Shown one piece after another: positions 37,359 to 46,519 of a stretch of 64,000 bases of DNA. The position numbers and the translations under genes are program-made. The number at the start of each line of letters is the position of its first letter. Position 1 is the stretch's first letter. Source of the stretch: Herbiconiux sp. (GTDB taxonomy: Bacteria; Actinomycetota; Actinomycetes; Actinomycetales; Microbacteriaceae); the NCBI RefSeq assembly GCF_023264895.1, contig NZ_JAHFUY010000016.1:1-64000 (forward strand), given 5' to 3'. The notes beneath the pieces were generated by a model, which made no database searches, was not told where the DNA came from, and was given only the letters and a program-made list of their open reading frames with translations.

Positions 37359-38317
37359 CGCAGCGCCCGCTTGCGCCCGGCGAGCTTCGACGCGGCCACC
37401 GCGACCATGAGGGCGACGCCGTAGAACACGTTCGTGACCCAGGTCTGCGCCCCGAGCACCTGGAGCCCGGTGATGCCCACGATGAGCAGGTACAGCGCCA
37501 CGACCGTGCCGATCGCGTTGAAGCGGCCGATCACGATCGCCGTGGTGCCGAGGAACGCCGCCGCGAGCGGCTGCAGCATGTACTGCCCGCCCACCCCGGG
37601 GTCGACGGCTCCGAAGTAGCCGAGGAAGATCAGGCCCACGAGCGCCGAGAGCACGCCGGAGGCGAGGTAGGCACCGAACCGGACAGCCTTCACGCGGACA
37701 CCGGCCAGGCGCGCCGCGTCCGGATTGCCGCCCACGAAGAGCATGTAGCGGCCGAGCGGGGTGCGCTGGTACACGAACCACAGCACGAGCGCGAGGATCC
37801 AGGCGTACCAGGTGACCAGCGGGATGCCCAGCACCTCGGAGCGCACCGCGTTGACGAGCTCGGGCGGCACGCCGGCCACGATGCTGGAGTTGGTGACGAG
37901 GTAGGCGAAGCCGGCGAGTGCCGAGTAGGAGCCGAGGGTCGTCACGAAGGAGTCGACGCCGATGCCCACGACGAGCAGGCCGTTCAGTGCTCCGACGGCG
38001 GCGCCGAGCACGATGGCGAGCGGGATGGCGACGGCGAGCGGCACGTCGGCCTTGATGAGCACGATCGTGAGCGCCGCACTGCCGACCATGGTCTGGGAGA
38101 TCGAGAGATCGAAGCCGCCCGTGCGCAGGACGATCGTGGCCACGAGGGCGAGCAGCAGGATGATCGACTGCGAGTTGATCATGCTCGCGATCAGCCGCCA
38201 GGAGCGGAACTCCGGGATGGCGATGAGGCACAGCAGCAGGATGAGCACCAGGATGCCGAGCAGCGCGAAACGCTGCGCACCCCCGGTGCCGAGGAAGTTC
38301 TTGAACGTCGAGCGCAT
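37355..38317 (-). CDS. Sugar-type (CUT2) ABC importer permease
   Basis: A 320-residue inner-membrane permease of the RbsC class with about ten hydrophobic segments. It has TGGFDLSISQTMVGSAAL (family GGxDLSVG-like motif), GLLVVGIGVDSFVTTLGS and the coupling-loop GGNPDAARLAGVRVKAV. Only one permease gene is present, so it would act as a homodimer. GGAGAG lies about 9-14 nt before the ATG. An 80-bp gap with a strong hairpin separates it from the binding protein gene upstream. Confidence 0.95.
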   Translation of the reverse strand: MRSTFKNFLGTGGAQRFALLGILVLILLLCLIAIPEFRSWRLIASMINSQSIILLLALVATIVLRTGGFDLSISQTMVGSAALTIVLIKADVPLAVAIPLAIVLGAAVGALNGLLVVGIGVDSFVTTLGSYSALAGFAYLVTNSSIVAGVPPELVNAVRSEVLGIPLVTWYAWILALVLWFVYQRTPLGRYMLFVGGNPDAARLAGVRVKAVRFGAYLASGVLSALVGLIFLGYFGAVDPGVGGQYMLQPLAAAFLGTTAIVIGRFNAIGTVVALYLLIVGITGLQVLGAQTWVTNVFYGVALMVAVAASKLAGRKRALR

Positions 38318-38347
38318 GAGCGGTCTCTCCTTGAGGAACGGGACGGT

Positions 38348-38385
38348 GCCCGGGCGGGCGGGAGCAGAGCTCCGCCCGCCCGGGC
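38348..38385 (-). terminator. Intra-operon stem-loop between binding protein and permease
   Basis: A 17-bp GC-rich stem with one bulged G (arms 38348-38365 and 38369-38385, GCCCGGGCGGGCGG and its complement) closed by the triloop AGA, with no U-tract. It lies between the lipoprotein stop and the permease start, the usual spot for a partial terminator or 3' stabiliser that keeps binding protein mRNA in excess. Confidence 0.75.
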
Positions 38386-38397
38386 TGCCGGGGGCGA

Positions 38398-39531
38398 TTA
38401 CTCCGACCAGGCCTTCGTGAAGGCGGCCTCGTAGTCGGTGTAGTTGGGCGAGACGTCGCCGACGGAGCCGTCTCCCACGTTCTCGGTGGTCACGAGCCGG
38501 GTGGGGATGACGTAGTCGGGGATCTCGGCACCGGTGACGGCACGCGCGACCTCGTCGAACGCGGCCCAGCCGATCCAGCCGGGCGGGGGCATCGCCACGG
38601 TGCCCTGCTGGTCCGTCCCGGCGGCGATCAGCTCGAGGCTGGCCGAGATGCCGTCGTGCGCGAGCACCTTGGCGCTCGTGCCGGAGCTCAGCACGGCCGG
38701 CGCGACGTAGGGCATCGCGCTGTCCCACACGGGCAGCACGTAGTTGACGTCGGGGTCGACCTGCAGCGCGGTCTGCAGCTGCGTGCCGGTGTCGGTCGCG
38801 ATCTTCGCGGGGTCGATGTCGAGCACCTTGACGGAGCAGTCGGAGCAGTCCGCGGTCACGGCCGACTCGATGCCCTGGGCGGCGAGGTCCCAGACGTGCA
38901 CGGGGCTCGACTGCACCACCACGACGTTCGCGGCGCATCCGGAGTCGTAGACGGCCCAGCGGCCCATGAGCTCGCCGTCGGCCGTGTAGTCGGCGGTGAG
39001 GTTGCCGAAGGTGCCGTCGGCCACCGGCTCGTCCGGGTCGCCGTTGAGGGTGCTGAGCACCTGGATGCCCGCGGCCTCGGCGGCAGCGAGATCCTCCTTG
39101 ACCACGGCGGGCTGCACGGCCATCAGGATGATGCCGTCGGCGTCCTGGGCGATCGCCTGGTTGATGCCCTCGCTGTATCGGCTGGTGGAGTTCTGGCCGT
39201 CGAACACGGTGATGTCGACCCCGGCCGCCTCGCCCGCCGCCTCGACGCCGTCCGACATCTCGGTGGAGAACTGGTTCTGGCTGTTGGTGATGTACCAGAT
39301 GCTCTTGCCTGCGAGGGCGGTCAGGTCGAGAGCCGCCTCGGGCGCCACGAGCTCGCTTGGCTCGAGGGCCGCCTCGACCTCGGGGGCGACCGCGGCCACG
39401 CAGTCGGCGTTCGCACCGTCGACGGGGGCGGCGGAGCTGTCGCCGCCCGTGGAGCTGACGGCGGGCGTGCAGCCGGCCAGGGCGAACACGAGCACCCCCA
39501 TCCCCACGACGGCTGCTGTGGACTTCCTCAT
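38398..39531 (-). CDS. Substrate-binding lipoprotein of the CUT2-type importer
   Basis: A 377-residue periplasmic-binding-protein-like lipoprotein. The signal peptide ends in the lipobox LAGC with Cys21. The type I fold (Peripla_BP_4) shows IWYITNSQNQFSTEMSDGVEAA-type strand/helix (core NSQNQFSTEM), AIAQDADGIILMAV, and VLAHDGISASLELIA. The conserved tail TDYEAAFTKAWSE is present. Four cysteines in the middle (SGCAAN, DCSDCS) may form disulfides. GGAGGA lies before the ATG at 39531. First gene of the importer operon, divergent from hyuA with 244 bp between starts. Confidence 0.93.
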   Translation of the reverse strand: MRKSTAAVVGMGVLVFALAGCTPAVSSTGGDSSAAPVDGANADCVAAVAPEVEAALEPSELVAPEAALDLTALAGKSIWYITNSQNQFSTEMSDGVEAAGEAAGVDITVFDGQNSTSRYSEGINQAIAQDADGIILMAVQPAVVKEDLAAAEAAGIQVLSTLNGDPDEPVADGTFGNLTADYTADGELMGRWAVYDSGCAANVVVVQSSPVHVWDLAAQGIESAVTADCSDCSVKVLDIDPAKIATDTGTQLQTALQVDPDVNYVLPVWDSAMPYVAPAVLSSGTSAKVLAHDGISASLELIAAGTDQQGTVAMPPPGWIGWAAFDEVARAVTGAEIPDYVIPTRLVTTENVGDGSVGDVSPNYTDYEAAFTKAWSE

Positions 39532-39775
39532 GATTCCTCCTGCTGTTCGGGCGAGCTGGTGATGGGCTCGAAACGTAGCCGAGCCGGAACGGCGGATGAG
39601 GGGCGGAAACATGGTGTTTACGGCCGGGGCCCGGAACAGGGCGGAAATCATCCGTTCGGCAGAGACCGATCTCGACCTTTCGGCTACCCGATAGGCCGAT
39701 GTGCCGGGCGGGGCCCGATCCGCACACTGGGGGTTCGCCCATCAGCACGCACAGCCAGCACGAATCGGAGAACAG
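39532..39775. promoter_or_regulatory. Divergent control region between importer and hyuAB
   Basis: 244 bp that must hold both promoters. Visible items are AAACA-TGG-TGTTT (39607-39619), an operator-like palindrome, and two GGGCGGAAA blocks (39601-39609 and 39649-39657). A GGAG ribosome binding site precedes hyuA. I cannot assign -10/-35 boxes with confidence. The response regulator encoded downstream is a candidate binder. Confidence 0.4.
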
Positions 39776-41899
39776 ATGGCTTTCAGGATCTCGGTCGACA
39801 CCGGCGGTACCTTCACCGATGTCGTCATCACCGACGCCGACGGTGGAATCCACATCGGCAAGGCCCTCACCACGTACCAGCGCGCCTTCGACGGCGTCTC
39901 CACCGCGGTCGAGCAGGTCGCCGGCCGACTCGGCCTCACGGTGCGGGAGCTGCTCGCCGACACCTCGCACTTCGCCTACGGCACCACGCGCTCGACGAAC
40001 GCGATCGTGGAGAAGAAGACGGCCGTCACGGCCCTGTTCACCACGGCCGGATTCCCCGACACGCTGCTGCTGCGTGAGGGCGGCCGGCTCGGCGGGGCGT
40101 TCTCGCCCCGGGAGTTCGAGCCGCCGTACGTGCCGCGCTACCTCACGTTCGAGATCACCGAGCGCATCGACAGCGACGGCGAGGTGCACGTCGAGCTCGA
40201 CGAGTCCAGCGTGCTCGCCGCCATCGAGAGCTGCAAGGAGCACGGCGTCGAGGCGATCGGCGTGAGCCTGCTCTGGTCGACGGTCAATGCGGCGCACGAG
40301 CTCTCCGTCGAGCGGTTGCTGGCCGAGCACCTCCCGGAGATCCCGCGCACCCTCAGCCACCAGCTGAACCCGGTGCTCCGCGAGTACCGGCGCACCTCGT
40401 CGACCGTGATCGACGCCTCCTTGAAGCCGCTCATGCAGGCCTTCCTCGGCACGCTCTCCGACGACCTGGTGGCGGCGGGCTTCGACGGCAAGCTGCTGAT
40501 CTCGACGAGCTACGGCGGATCGTGGCCGGTCGCGCGAATGGCCGACCGCCCCATCTACAGCGTCGGCTCCGGCCCCTCGATGGCCCCGATCGCGGCCCTG
40601 CACACCGGGCGCACGACCCTCGGCCAGGCCGACCCGAACGTGCTCGTCTGCGACACCGGCGGCACGACCTTCGACGTAGGCCTGATCAGCGACGGCACCA
40701 TCCACTTCAGCGCCGACACCTGGCTCGGGCAGAAGTGGACCGGCCACATCACCGGAACGAAGTCGGTCGACGTGCGCTCGATCGGCGCCGGCGGCGGATC
40801 CATCATCAGCGTCGACTCGTCGGGCCTCGTGCGCGTGGGTCCGGAGAGCGCGGGAGCCGATCCGGGACCGGCCTGCTACGGCCGCGGCGGCACCCTCCCC
40901 ACCATCACCGACGCCGCCCTCGTGCTCGGCTACTTCGACCCGATCGGCTTCATCGGCGGCACCCTCAGCCTCGACGTCGAGGCGGCGCGCGGTGCCCTGG
41001 GCCCCATCGCGGAGGCCCTCGGCACCTCGGTCGAGCACGCCGCCCGCGGCGCTCTCGTGATCGCCACGCAGAACATCGTGTCGGCCGTGCGGGAGATGAC
41101 CATCTCGCAGGGCATCGATCCGCGCGACCTCTCGATCATCGCCGGCGGTGGAGCCAGCGGAGTCAACATCGTGCAGATCGCCCGGGAGCTCGGAGTCACC
41201 ACCGTGGTGCTGCCGAAGACCGCCGGCGCCCTCTCGGCCGCGGGTGCGCTGAACGCCGACCTGATCTCGGACTTCACGGCGAGCGCCTTCACCACCACCC
41301 GTTCGTTCGACGACGTCTCCGCGGCGGCGGCCATCGCGCAGCTGGCCGAGCAGGCCGAGCAGTTCTCCGCCGAGATCGAGTCGCTCTCCCCCGTCTCCGT
41401 CACGACCCAGCTCTCGGTCGATGCCCGCTACCCCGGGCAGGTCTGGGAGCTCGAGACGCCCGTGTCGCTCCGGCCGGACGGCACGGTCGACACGGGTGCG
41501 CTCGAAGCGGCCTTCCACGCCCACCACCAGAGGGTCTTCCAGGTCAACGACCCCACGCAGCACGTGGAGTGCCTGATCTGGAAGCTGCGGGTGACCGCGG
41601 CCCTCGACAAGCCCGCCGTGAAGTCGGCACCCGTCGCCACCGAGGCACCCGAACCGGTGCGCACCCGCCCGGTGCTGTTCGCCTTCGAGGACGCCCCGGA
41701 GACCCCGGTCTACGACGGCGGCGCCCTCGGCGCCGGCAGCACGATCCACGGCCCCGCGATCATCCTCGAGGCCACGACGACCCTCGTCGTGGACCCCGGA
41801 GCGACGGTCGTCGTCGCCCCCACCTCCGACTACGTCATCAGCACCGGCTCGAACGACTCCCTGGGAGCATTCGCCGCACACGAAGGAGCACTCGTATGA
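39776..41899 (+). CDS. hyuA: Hydantoinase/oxoprolinase A subunit
   Basis: A 707-residue protein of the HyuA/oxoprolinase family, which hydrolyses cyclic amides with ATP together with HyuB. The N-terminal ATPase-like phosphate loop VDTGGTFTDVV is at residues 7-17, then FAYGTTRSTNAI, NPVLREYRRTSSTVIDAS, and the actin-like core VCDTGGTTFDVGLI and SIGAGGGSI; the C-terminal domain ends near VVVAPTSDYV. The ATG at 39776 has GGAG 8-11 nt upstream. Related two-subunit enzymes act on hydantoins, 5-oxoproline, caprolactam, or carboxylate acetone/acetophenone, so the substrate is open. Its stop overlaps the hyuB start (ATGA). Confidence 0.94.
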   Translation: MAFRISVDTGGTFTDVVITDADGGIHIGKALTTYQRAFDGVSTAVEQVAGRLGLTVRELLADTSHFAYGTTRSTNAIVEKKTAVTALFTTAGFPDTLLLREGGRLGGAFSPREFEPPYVPRYLTFEITERIDSDGEVHVELDESSVLAAIESCKEHGVEAIGVSLLWSTVNAAHELSVERLLAEHLPEIPRTLSHQLNPVLREYRRTSSTVIDASLKPLMQAFLGTLSDDLVAAGFDGKLLISTSYGGSWPVARMADRPIYSVGSGPSMAPIAALHTGRTTLGQADPNVLVCDTGGTTFDVGLISDGTIHFSADTWLGQKWTGHITGTKSVDVRSIGAGGGSIISVDSSGLVRVGPESAGADPGPACYGRGGTLPTITDAALVLGYFDPIGFIGGTLSLDVEAARGALGPIAEALGTSVEHAARGALVIATQNIVSAVREMTISQGIDPRDLSIIAGGGASGVNIVQIARELGVTTVVLPKTAGALSAAGALNADLISDFTASAFTTTRSFDDVSAAAAIAQLAEQAEQFSAEIESLSPVSVTTQLSVDARYPGQVWELETPVSLRPDGTVDTGALEAAFHAHHQRVFQVNDPTQHVECLIWKLRVTAALDKPAVKSAPVATEAPEPVRTRPVLFAFEDAPETPVYDGGALGAGSTIHGPAIILEATTTLVVDPGATVVVAPTSDYVISTGSNDSLGAFAAHEGALV

Positions 41900-43707
41900 C
41901 CGCGCCCCGAGCGACCGACGCCACCGTTGCGACCGCACTCCCCGAGAAGACCGACCCGATCCTGCTCGCGGTCATCTCGAACCGTCTCGACTCGATCGTG
42001 CGCGAGATGGAGAACACGCTGCTGCGCACCGGCCGCAGCGGGGTGCTCAACATGGCGCGCGACTTCTCGTGCGCCATCACGACGGGGCAGAACGAGCTGC
42101 TCTCCTCGGCCGAGGGCCTGCCGTGCCACATCTTCGGCGCCCACCTGATGACCGAGGCGATGACCGAGCTGCAGCCGGACCTGGCCGAGGGCGACGCGTT
42201 CCTGCACAACGACCCGTACCGGGGGAACTCGCACGCGGCCGACCACACCATCCTCATCCCGGTGTTCTTCGAGGGCGAGCACATGTTCACCACCCTCGCG
42301 AAGGCCCACCAGGCCGACATCGGCAACTCCGAGCCATCCACCTACATGCCCTTCGCCAAGGACGTCTACCAGGAGGGCGCGCTGATCTTCCCCTGCGTGC
42401 GCGTGCAGAAGGAGAATCGGGATGTCGAGGACATCATCCGGATGTGCCGGGCCCGCATCCGCGTGCCTGAGCAGTGGTACGGCGACTACCTCTCCATGGT
42501 CGGTGCAGCCCGCGTGGCCGAGGCTCGGCTCAAGGAGCTCTGCGACCGGTACGGCCGGGCGGCGCTGAAGGCGTTCATCCGGGACTGGATGGACTATTCG
42601 GAGGACCGGATGGCCCAGGCCATCGAGAAGCTCCCGGGCGGGAGCACCGTCGGGACCGGGCGCCACGACCCCATCCCCGGTGTGCTGCCCGATGGCATCG
42701 AGATCACGGTCAAGCTCGACGTCGACACCGCCGAACGACGGATCACGGTCGACCTCAGGGACAACATCGACTGCATCCCGGCCGGGGTCAACGAGTCGGA
42801 GGCCTGCACCGTCAGCAACGTGATGGCCGGCATCTTCAACTCGCTCGAGACCGGGATCCCCGCGAACTCCGGCTCCTTCCGGCGGATCGAGCTGCTGCTG
42901 CGGGAGAACTGCATCGTGGGCAAGCCGCGGTTCCCGCACTCCACGTCGGTGGCCACCACGAACGTGGGCGACCGACTCACGGTCACGACGCAGAAGGCGG
43001 TGGCGGATGCCTGGGCCGGCTTCGGAGCGGCCGAGGGCGCCACGGGCCTCGGCCCGGGCTTCTCGGTGGTCTCGGGCACCGATCGACGCAACGGCGACGA
43101 GCCGTACGTGAACCAGGTCTTCCTCGGCTCCCAGGGCGGCCCCGCCCACCCCGACATCGACGGCTGGGTCACCTACGGGCTCGCGGTGGCCGCGGGCCTG
43201 ATGTTCCGCGACAGCATCGAGCTCTCCGAGCTGAAGTACCCGTTCCGGGTGGAGGAGCTGCGTATCCGCACAGACTCCGAGGGCGCAGGCCGCCGCCGGG
43301 GCGCACCCGGCGCCACAGTCGCCTTCGGCCCGAAGTGGGACCCGATGGAGGCCGCCTACGTCACCGACTGCGTGTCGTTCCCGCCGCGAGGCACCCAGGG
43401 CGGACTGTCCGCCGCGCGCAACGTCGCCTTCGCCCGCGATGAGTCCGGCGAGCGCGAGATCGAGTCCCTCGGCGCGATCACGCTGCAGCCGGGCGAGCGG
43501 ATCGGGCAGCACTCGACCGGCGGCGGTGGCTACGGCCACCCGTTCGAGCGGGAGCCCGAGCGCGTGATCGAGGACATCCGGCTCGGATTCGTCTCCATCG
43601 AGCGCGCCCGCTCGGTGTACGGCGTCGCGGTGTCGGGTGACCGGCCCTCTGCGGCGCTGCGGATCGACGAGCAGGCCACCGCGGAGCTCCGCGCGGGCGC
43701 TCACTAG
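41896..43707 (+). CDS. hyuB: Hydantoinase/oxoprolinase B subunit
   Basis: A 603-residue HyuB family protein, partner of HyuA. Typical blocks are DPILLAVISNRLDSIVREME at the N-terminus (core AVISNRLDSIVREM), DFSCAITTGQNELL, FLHNDPYRGNSHAADH with the conserved metal-site-like His/Asp residues, and the C-terminal STGGGGYGHPFEREPERV. ATG at 41896 lies in the hyuA stop (ATGA). The reading frame stays open upstream antisense-free through hyuA in another frame, but similarity begins here. Seventeen bases separate it from the sensor kinase gene, so all four genes may form one operon. Confidence 0.94.
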   Translation: MTAPRATDATVATALPEKTDPILLAVISNRLDSIVREMENTLLRTGRSGVLNMARDFSCAITTGQNELLSSAEGLPCHIFGAHLMTEAMTELQPDLAEGDAFLHNDPYRGNSHAADHTILIPVFFEGEHMFTTLAKAHQADIGNSEPSTYMPFAKDVYQEGALIFPCVRVQKENRDVEDIIRMCRARIRVPEQWYGDYLSMVGAARVAEARLKELCDRYGRAALKAFIRDWMDYSEDRMAQAIEKLPGGSTVGTGRHDPIPGVLPDGIEITVKLDVDTAERRITVDLRDNIDCIPAGVNESEACTVSNVMAGIFNSLETGIPANSGSFRRIELLLRENCIVGKPRFPHSTSVATTNVGDRLTVTTQKAVADAWAGFGAAEGATGLGPGFSVVSGTDRRNGDEPYVNQVFLGSQGGPAHPDIDGWVTYGLAVAAGLMFRDSIELSELKYPFRVEELRIRTDSEGAGRRRGAPGATVAFGPKWDPMEAAYVTDCVSFPPRGTQGGLSAARNVAFARDESGEREIESLGAITLQPGERIGQHSTGGGGYGHPFEREPERVIEDIRLGFVSIERARSVYGVAVSGDRPSAALRIDEQATAELRAGAH

Positions 43708-43724
43708 CCGGCCGGGAGGAACCC

Positions 43725-45686
43725 GTGATCGTCGCCGGGCGCGTGCGTCTCGACGCGTGGAATGATGTGGCGATGACCGACGGCACCCGCGCGAGCGTCC
43801 CCGACCTCGCGGTGTTCGAGGCCCTCCCCGCTGCCTGCGCGCTGTTCGCGTGGCGGAGCGGGGAGGCATCGGGCACGGGTCGGCGCGAGGTCGTGCTGCT
43901 CGCCACGAACGCGGCGTTCGAGCGCCACGTCGACGTGGACCTCGCCTTCCTCGTCGACGAGGAGGACCTCTCCGCCCGGCTGTCGGCCGTGGTGGAGGCC
44001 GCCCTCGTCGACGGGCAGTGGCGGAACATCACCCTGCCCGGCTACAGCGGCAGACTGAGAGCCAACACCCTCCCCGCCTCGGCGGCCGGGGCCGTCGTGG
44101 TGGAGTTCGCCGAACGGCATCAGTTCGACGAGGTGGCTCTGCGCTCTCGGGTCGACCAGCTGCAGGACCTCGTCGACAACTCGACGGCGCTCATGTACGT
44201 CAAGGATCTCGACGGCCGCTACCTCATCGTCAACGACTACTTCGCGCGCCGCTTCGGTGTGCAGCCCTCCGAGATCGTCGGCAAGAGCGACCACGACCTC
44301 TTTCCGCAGTCGAGCGCGGCGGTCTACAGCGACCACGACCGCGACGTGGTCTCGCTGGGGGTCTCCGTCGAGGTGGAGGAGCCGTTCGCGCCGATCGGGG
44401 GCGAGACCGACGTCGACGACGATCGCCGCTGGCTCTCGATCAAGTTTCCGCTGCTCGACGCCGCGGGCAAGCCCTACGCCCTCGGTGCGATCTCGACCGA
44501 CATCACCGACCGCAAGCGCGCCGAATCGGCCGCCCGCATCGCGATGCACGAGGCCGAACGGGCCAACCAGTCCAAGAGCGAGTTCCTCTCCCGCATCAGC
44601 CACGAGCTGCGAACACCGCTGAACGCGATCATCGGCTTCGCCCAGCTCATGCACGACGGCTCCGTCACCCCCTCGCAGCTCGAGGGGTCCCAGCACATCC
44701 TCGACGCCGGTCGTCACCTGCTCTCCCTCGTGAACGACGTGCTCGACATCACCTGGATCGATGCCGGAGCCCCGGGCCTCGTGCTGCAGAACATCTCGGC
44801 CGTCGAACCCATCCACGAGGCCCTGCAGCTCATCCGCCCGATCGCCCGCGCCGACGACATCGAGGTGGCGAGCGACCTGCACGACGCCCTCTTCCGCACG
44901 GTGGTCGGCGACGGCCAGCGGCTCCGCCAGGTGTTCCTCAACCTCCTCAGCAACGCGATCAAGTTCAACAGCCGTAACGGGGCCATCCGGGTCACCTGCA
45001 AGGCCGGGGACGAGCGGCTCCGCTACCTCGTGACCGACACCGGACGCGGCATCCGCGACGACGAACGCGAGCTGCTCTTCACGCCCTTCGGACGGCTTCC
45101 CTCGTCGGCGGGCATCGAGGGCACGGGCCTCGGGCTGGCGCTCTCGAAGCGGCTGGTCGAGGAGATGGGGGGCGAGCTCGGGATCGAGCACAGTGCGCTC
45201 GGCGAGGGCACGACCTTCTACGTGGAGCTGACGCTCGCCGAGGAGCCCGTCGCCGCCATCGTGCCGGAGTCGCCCGCCCCGGTGGATCCTCCGGACGACG
45301 GCCTCGCGGCGACCGTGCTGCACATCGAGGACACGCACGCGAACCTGCGGCTGGTCGAGCACATCCTGAGCCGCTATGAGAAGCTGGACCTCATTCCGGC
45401 CACGAGCGGCTCGGCCGGGATCACCGCCGCCCGTGCCCTCGGGAGCGACCTCGACCTCGTGCTGCTCGACCTGAACCTGTCCGACATGACCGGAGCCGAT
45501 GTGATCTCCGCGCTGCGAGCCGATCCCGTGCTGCACGACGTCCCGGTGATCGTGCTGTCGGCGGATGCCACGCCGGCACACATCGCGCACCTGCTCTCGA
45601 TGGACATCGCCGAGTACCTCACCAAGCCGCTCGACCTGCACCGGTTCCTCGAAGCGGTCCGCTCGGCACTGGTGGCACGCCGATGA
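43725..45686 (+). CDS. Hybrid sensor histidine kinase (PAS-HisKA-HATPase-receiver)
   Basis: A 653-residue soluble kinase without transmembrane helices. A PAS-like N-terminal region (about 27-135) is followed by a PAS domain (about 143-265, DLDGRYLIVNDYF), a HisKA domain with the phosphoacceptor His293 in SRISHELRTPLN, an HATPase (N-box NLLSNAIKF, VTDTGRGI, GTGLGLAL) and a C-terminal receiver with Asp582 (LLDLNL) and Lys634. The GTG at 43725 has GGGAGGA 5 nt upstream; ATG at 43773 is an alternative. It starts 17 nt after hyuB and overlaps the response regulator gene. A cytosolic sensor suits detection of an imported compound or redox state. Confidence 0.93.
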   Translation: MIVAGRVRLDAWNDVAMTDGTRASVPDLAVFEALPAACALFAWRSGEASGTGRREVVLLATNAAFERHVDVDLAFLVDEEDLSARLSAVVEAALVDGQWRNITLPGYSGRLRANTLPASAAGAVVVEFAERHQFDEVALRSRVDQLQDLVDNSTALMYVKDLDGRYLIVNDYFARRFGVQPSEIVGKSDHDLFPQSSAAVYSDHDRDVVSLGVSVEVEEPFAPIGGETDVDDDRRWLSIKFPLLDAAGKPYALGAISTDITDRKRAESAARIAMHEAERANQSKSEFLSRISHELRTPLNAIIGFAQLMHDGSVTPSQLEGSQHILDAGRHLLSLVNDVLDITWIDAGAPGLVLQNISAVEPIHEALQLIRPIARADDIEVASDLHDALFRTVVGDGQRLRQVFLNLLSNAIKFNSRNGAIRVTCKAGDERLRYLVTDTGRGIRDDERELLFTPFGRLPSSAGIEGTGLGLALSKRLVEEMGGELGIEHSALGEGTTFYVELTLAEEPVAAIVPESPAPVDPPDDGLAATVLHIEDTHANLRLVEHILSRYEKLDLIPATSGSAGITAARALGSDLDLVLLDLNLSDMTGADVISALRADPVLHDVPVIVLSADATPAHIAHLLSMDIAEYLTKPLDLHRFLEAVRSALVARR

Positions 45687-46321
45687 GGAGCGTGCGGGTC
45701 GTCATCGCCGACGACCACCCGGTCTACCGCGAGGGTCTCGCGCGCAACTGGGAGGGCGACCCGCGAATCCACGTGATCGGGGTCGCAGCCGACGGCGTGG
45801 CGGCGCTCACCTCCATCCGCGAGGAACGGCCCGAGGTGGCCGTGGTCGACCTCCGGCTGCCGGAGATCGACGGGATGCAGGTGATCGAGGTGCTGACGGC
45901 CGAGAAGGCGCCCACGAGCATCCTCATCCTCACCGCCTACATGGACTCGGCGACGGTGTACCGGGCCTTCGCGAAGGGCGCCAAGGGCTTCCTGGAGAAG
46001 TCGGCGTCGTTCGCCGAGATCACGGCGGCAGTGCTGAAGATCGGGGCGGGTGGCACGGTCATCTCACCGTTCGCGCAGGAGGTGCTCGCCGATGAGATCC
46101 GGGCCAGGCAGATCAACGAGGAGAAGCCCGCCCTCACGGCGCGCGAGCTCGAGATCCTCCGCCTCGCGGCCGACGGCTACCCGGCCCAGCGCATCGCCAC
46201 CGAGCTCCATGTCTCCCTCGCCACCGTCAAGAGCCACCTCCAGCACATCTACGACAAGCTCGACGTCTCCGACCGAGCCTCCGCGGTCGCCCAGGCCATC
46301 CGCCGAGGTCTCCTCGCCTGA
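45683..46321 (+). CDS. NarL/FixJ-type response regulator
   Basis: A 212-residue response regulator. The receiver has the acidic pair Asp10/Asp11 (IADDHPVYREG), phosphoacceptor Asp56 (VVDLRLPEIDG) and Lys106 (FLEKSAS). The LuxR-type helix-turn-helix (LTARELEILRLAADG, then ELHVSLATVKSHLQHIYDKL) ends the protein. ATG at 45683 overlaps the kinase stop (ATGA). It is the cognate partner of the hybrid kinase and a candidate regulator of the hyu/importer divergent promoter. Confidence 0.95.
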   Translation: MRSVRVVIADDHPVYREGLARNWEGDPRIHVIGVAADGVAALTSIREERPEVAVVDLRLPEIDGMQVIEVLTAEKAPTSILILTAYMDSATVYRAFAKGAKGFLEKSASFAEITAAVLKIGAGGTVISPFAQEVLADEIRARQINEEKPALTARELEILRLAADGYPAQRIATELHVSLATVKSHLQHIYDKLDVSDRASAVAQAIRRGLLA

Positions 46322-46344
46322 GGGCGGATCCTGGGCAAGCCGCA

Positions 46345-46439
46345 GGGGCTTCCCACCCGCGCCCGATCCCGAACGCGACAGGGCCCTCCCACCCGCGCCC
46401 GAATCCGAACGCGACAGGGCCCTCCCACCCGACCCAAGG
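46345..46439. repeat. 36-bp tandem repeat, about 2.6 copies
   Basis: Units at 46345-46380 and 46381-46416 (shared core CCCACCCGCGCCCGAWYCCG and GAACGCGACA) and a partial third copy to about 46439. It lies in the 198-bp gap between the response regulator and the MFS gene and is not coding. Confidence 0.8.
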
Positions 46440-46507
46440 TGATACCGACGCCGCGCAGCGACGGCGGCATCACATGCCCCGCTGCGCCGCAGCAGCGGCG
46501 GCGCAGC

Positions 46508-46513
46508 TAAAAT
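46508..46513 (+). promoter_or_regulatory. Leaderless -10 hexamer of the MFS gene
   Basis: TAAAAT, the best -10 match in the window, ends 6 nt before the GTG at 46520. Confidence 0.65.
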
Positions 46514-46519
46514 AACTCA

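Noticed and set aside
37355-41938. Very long open frame (over 1500 codons) on the minus strand running from the permease through the lipoprotein and opposite hyuA
   Set aside because: Only its last 320 codons match a permease; the rest has Arg/Gly/Asp-rich composition and lies opposite or out of frame with well-supported genes, the usual shadow effect of GC-rich DNA.
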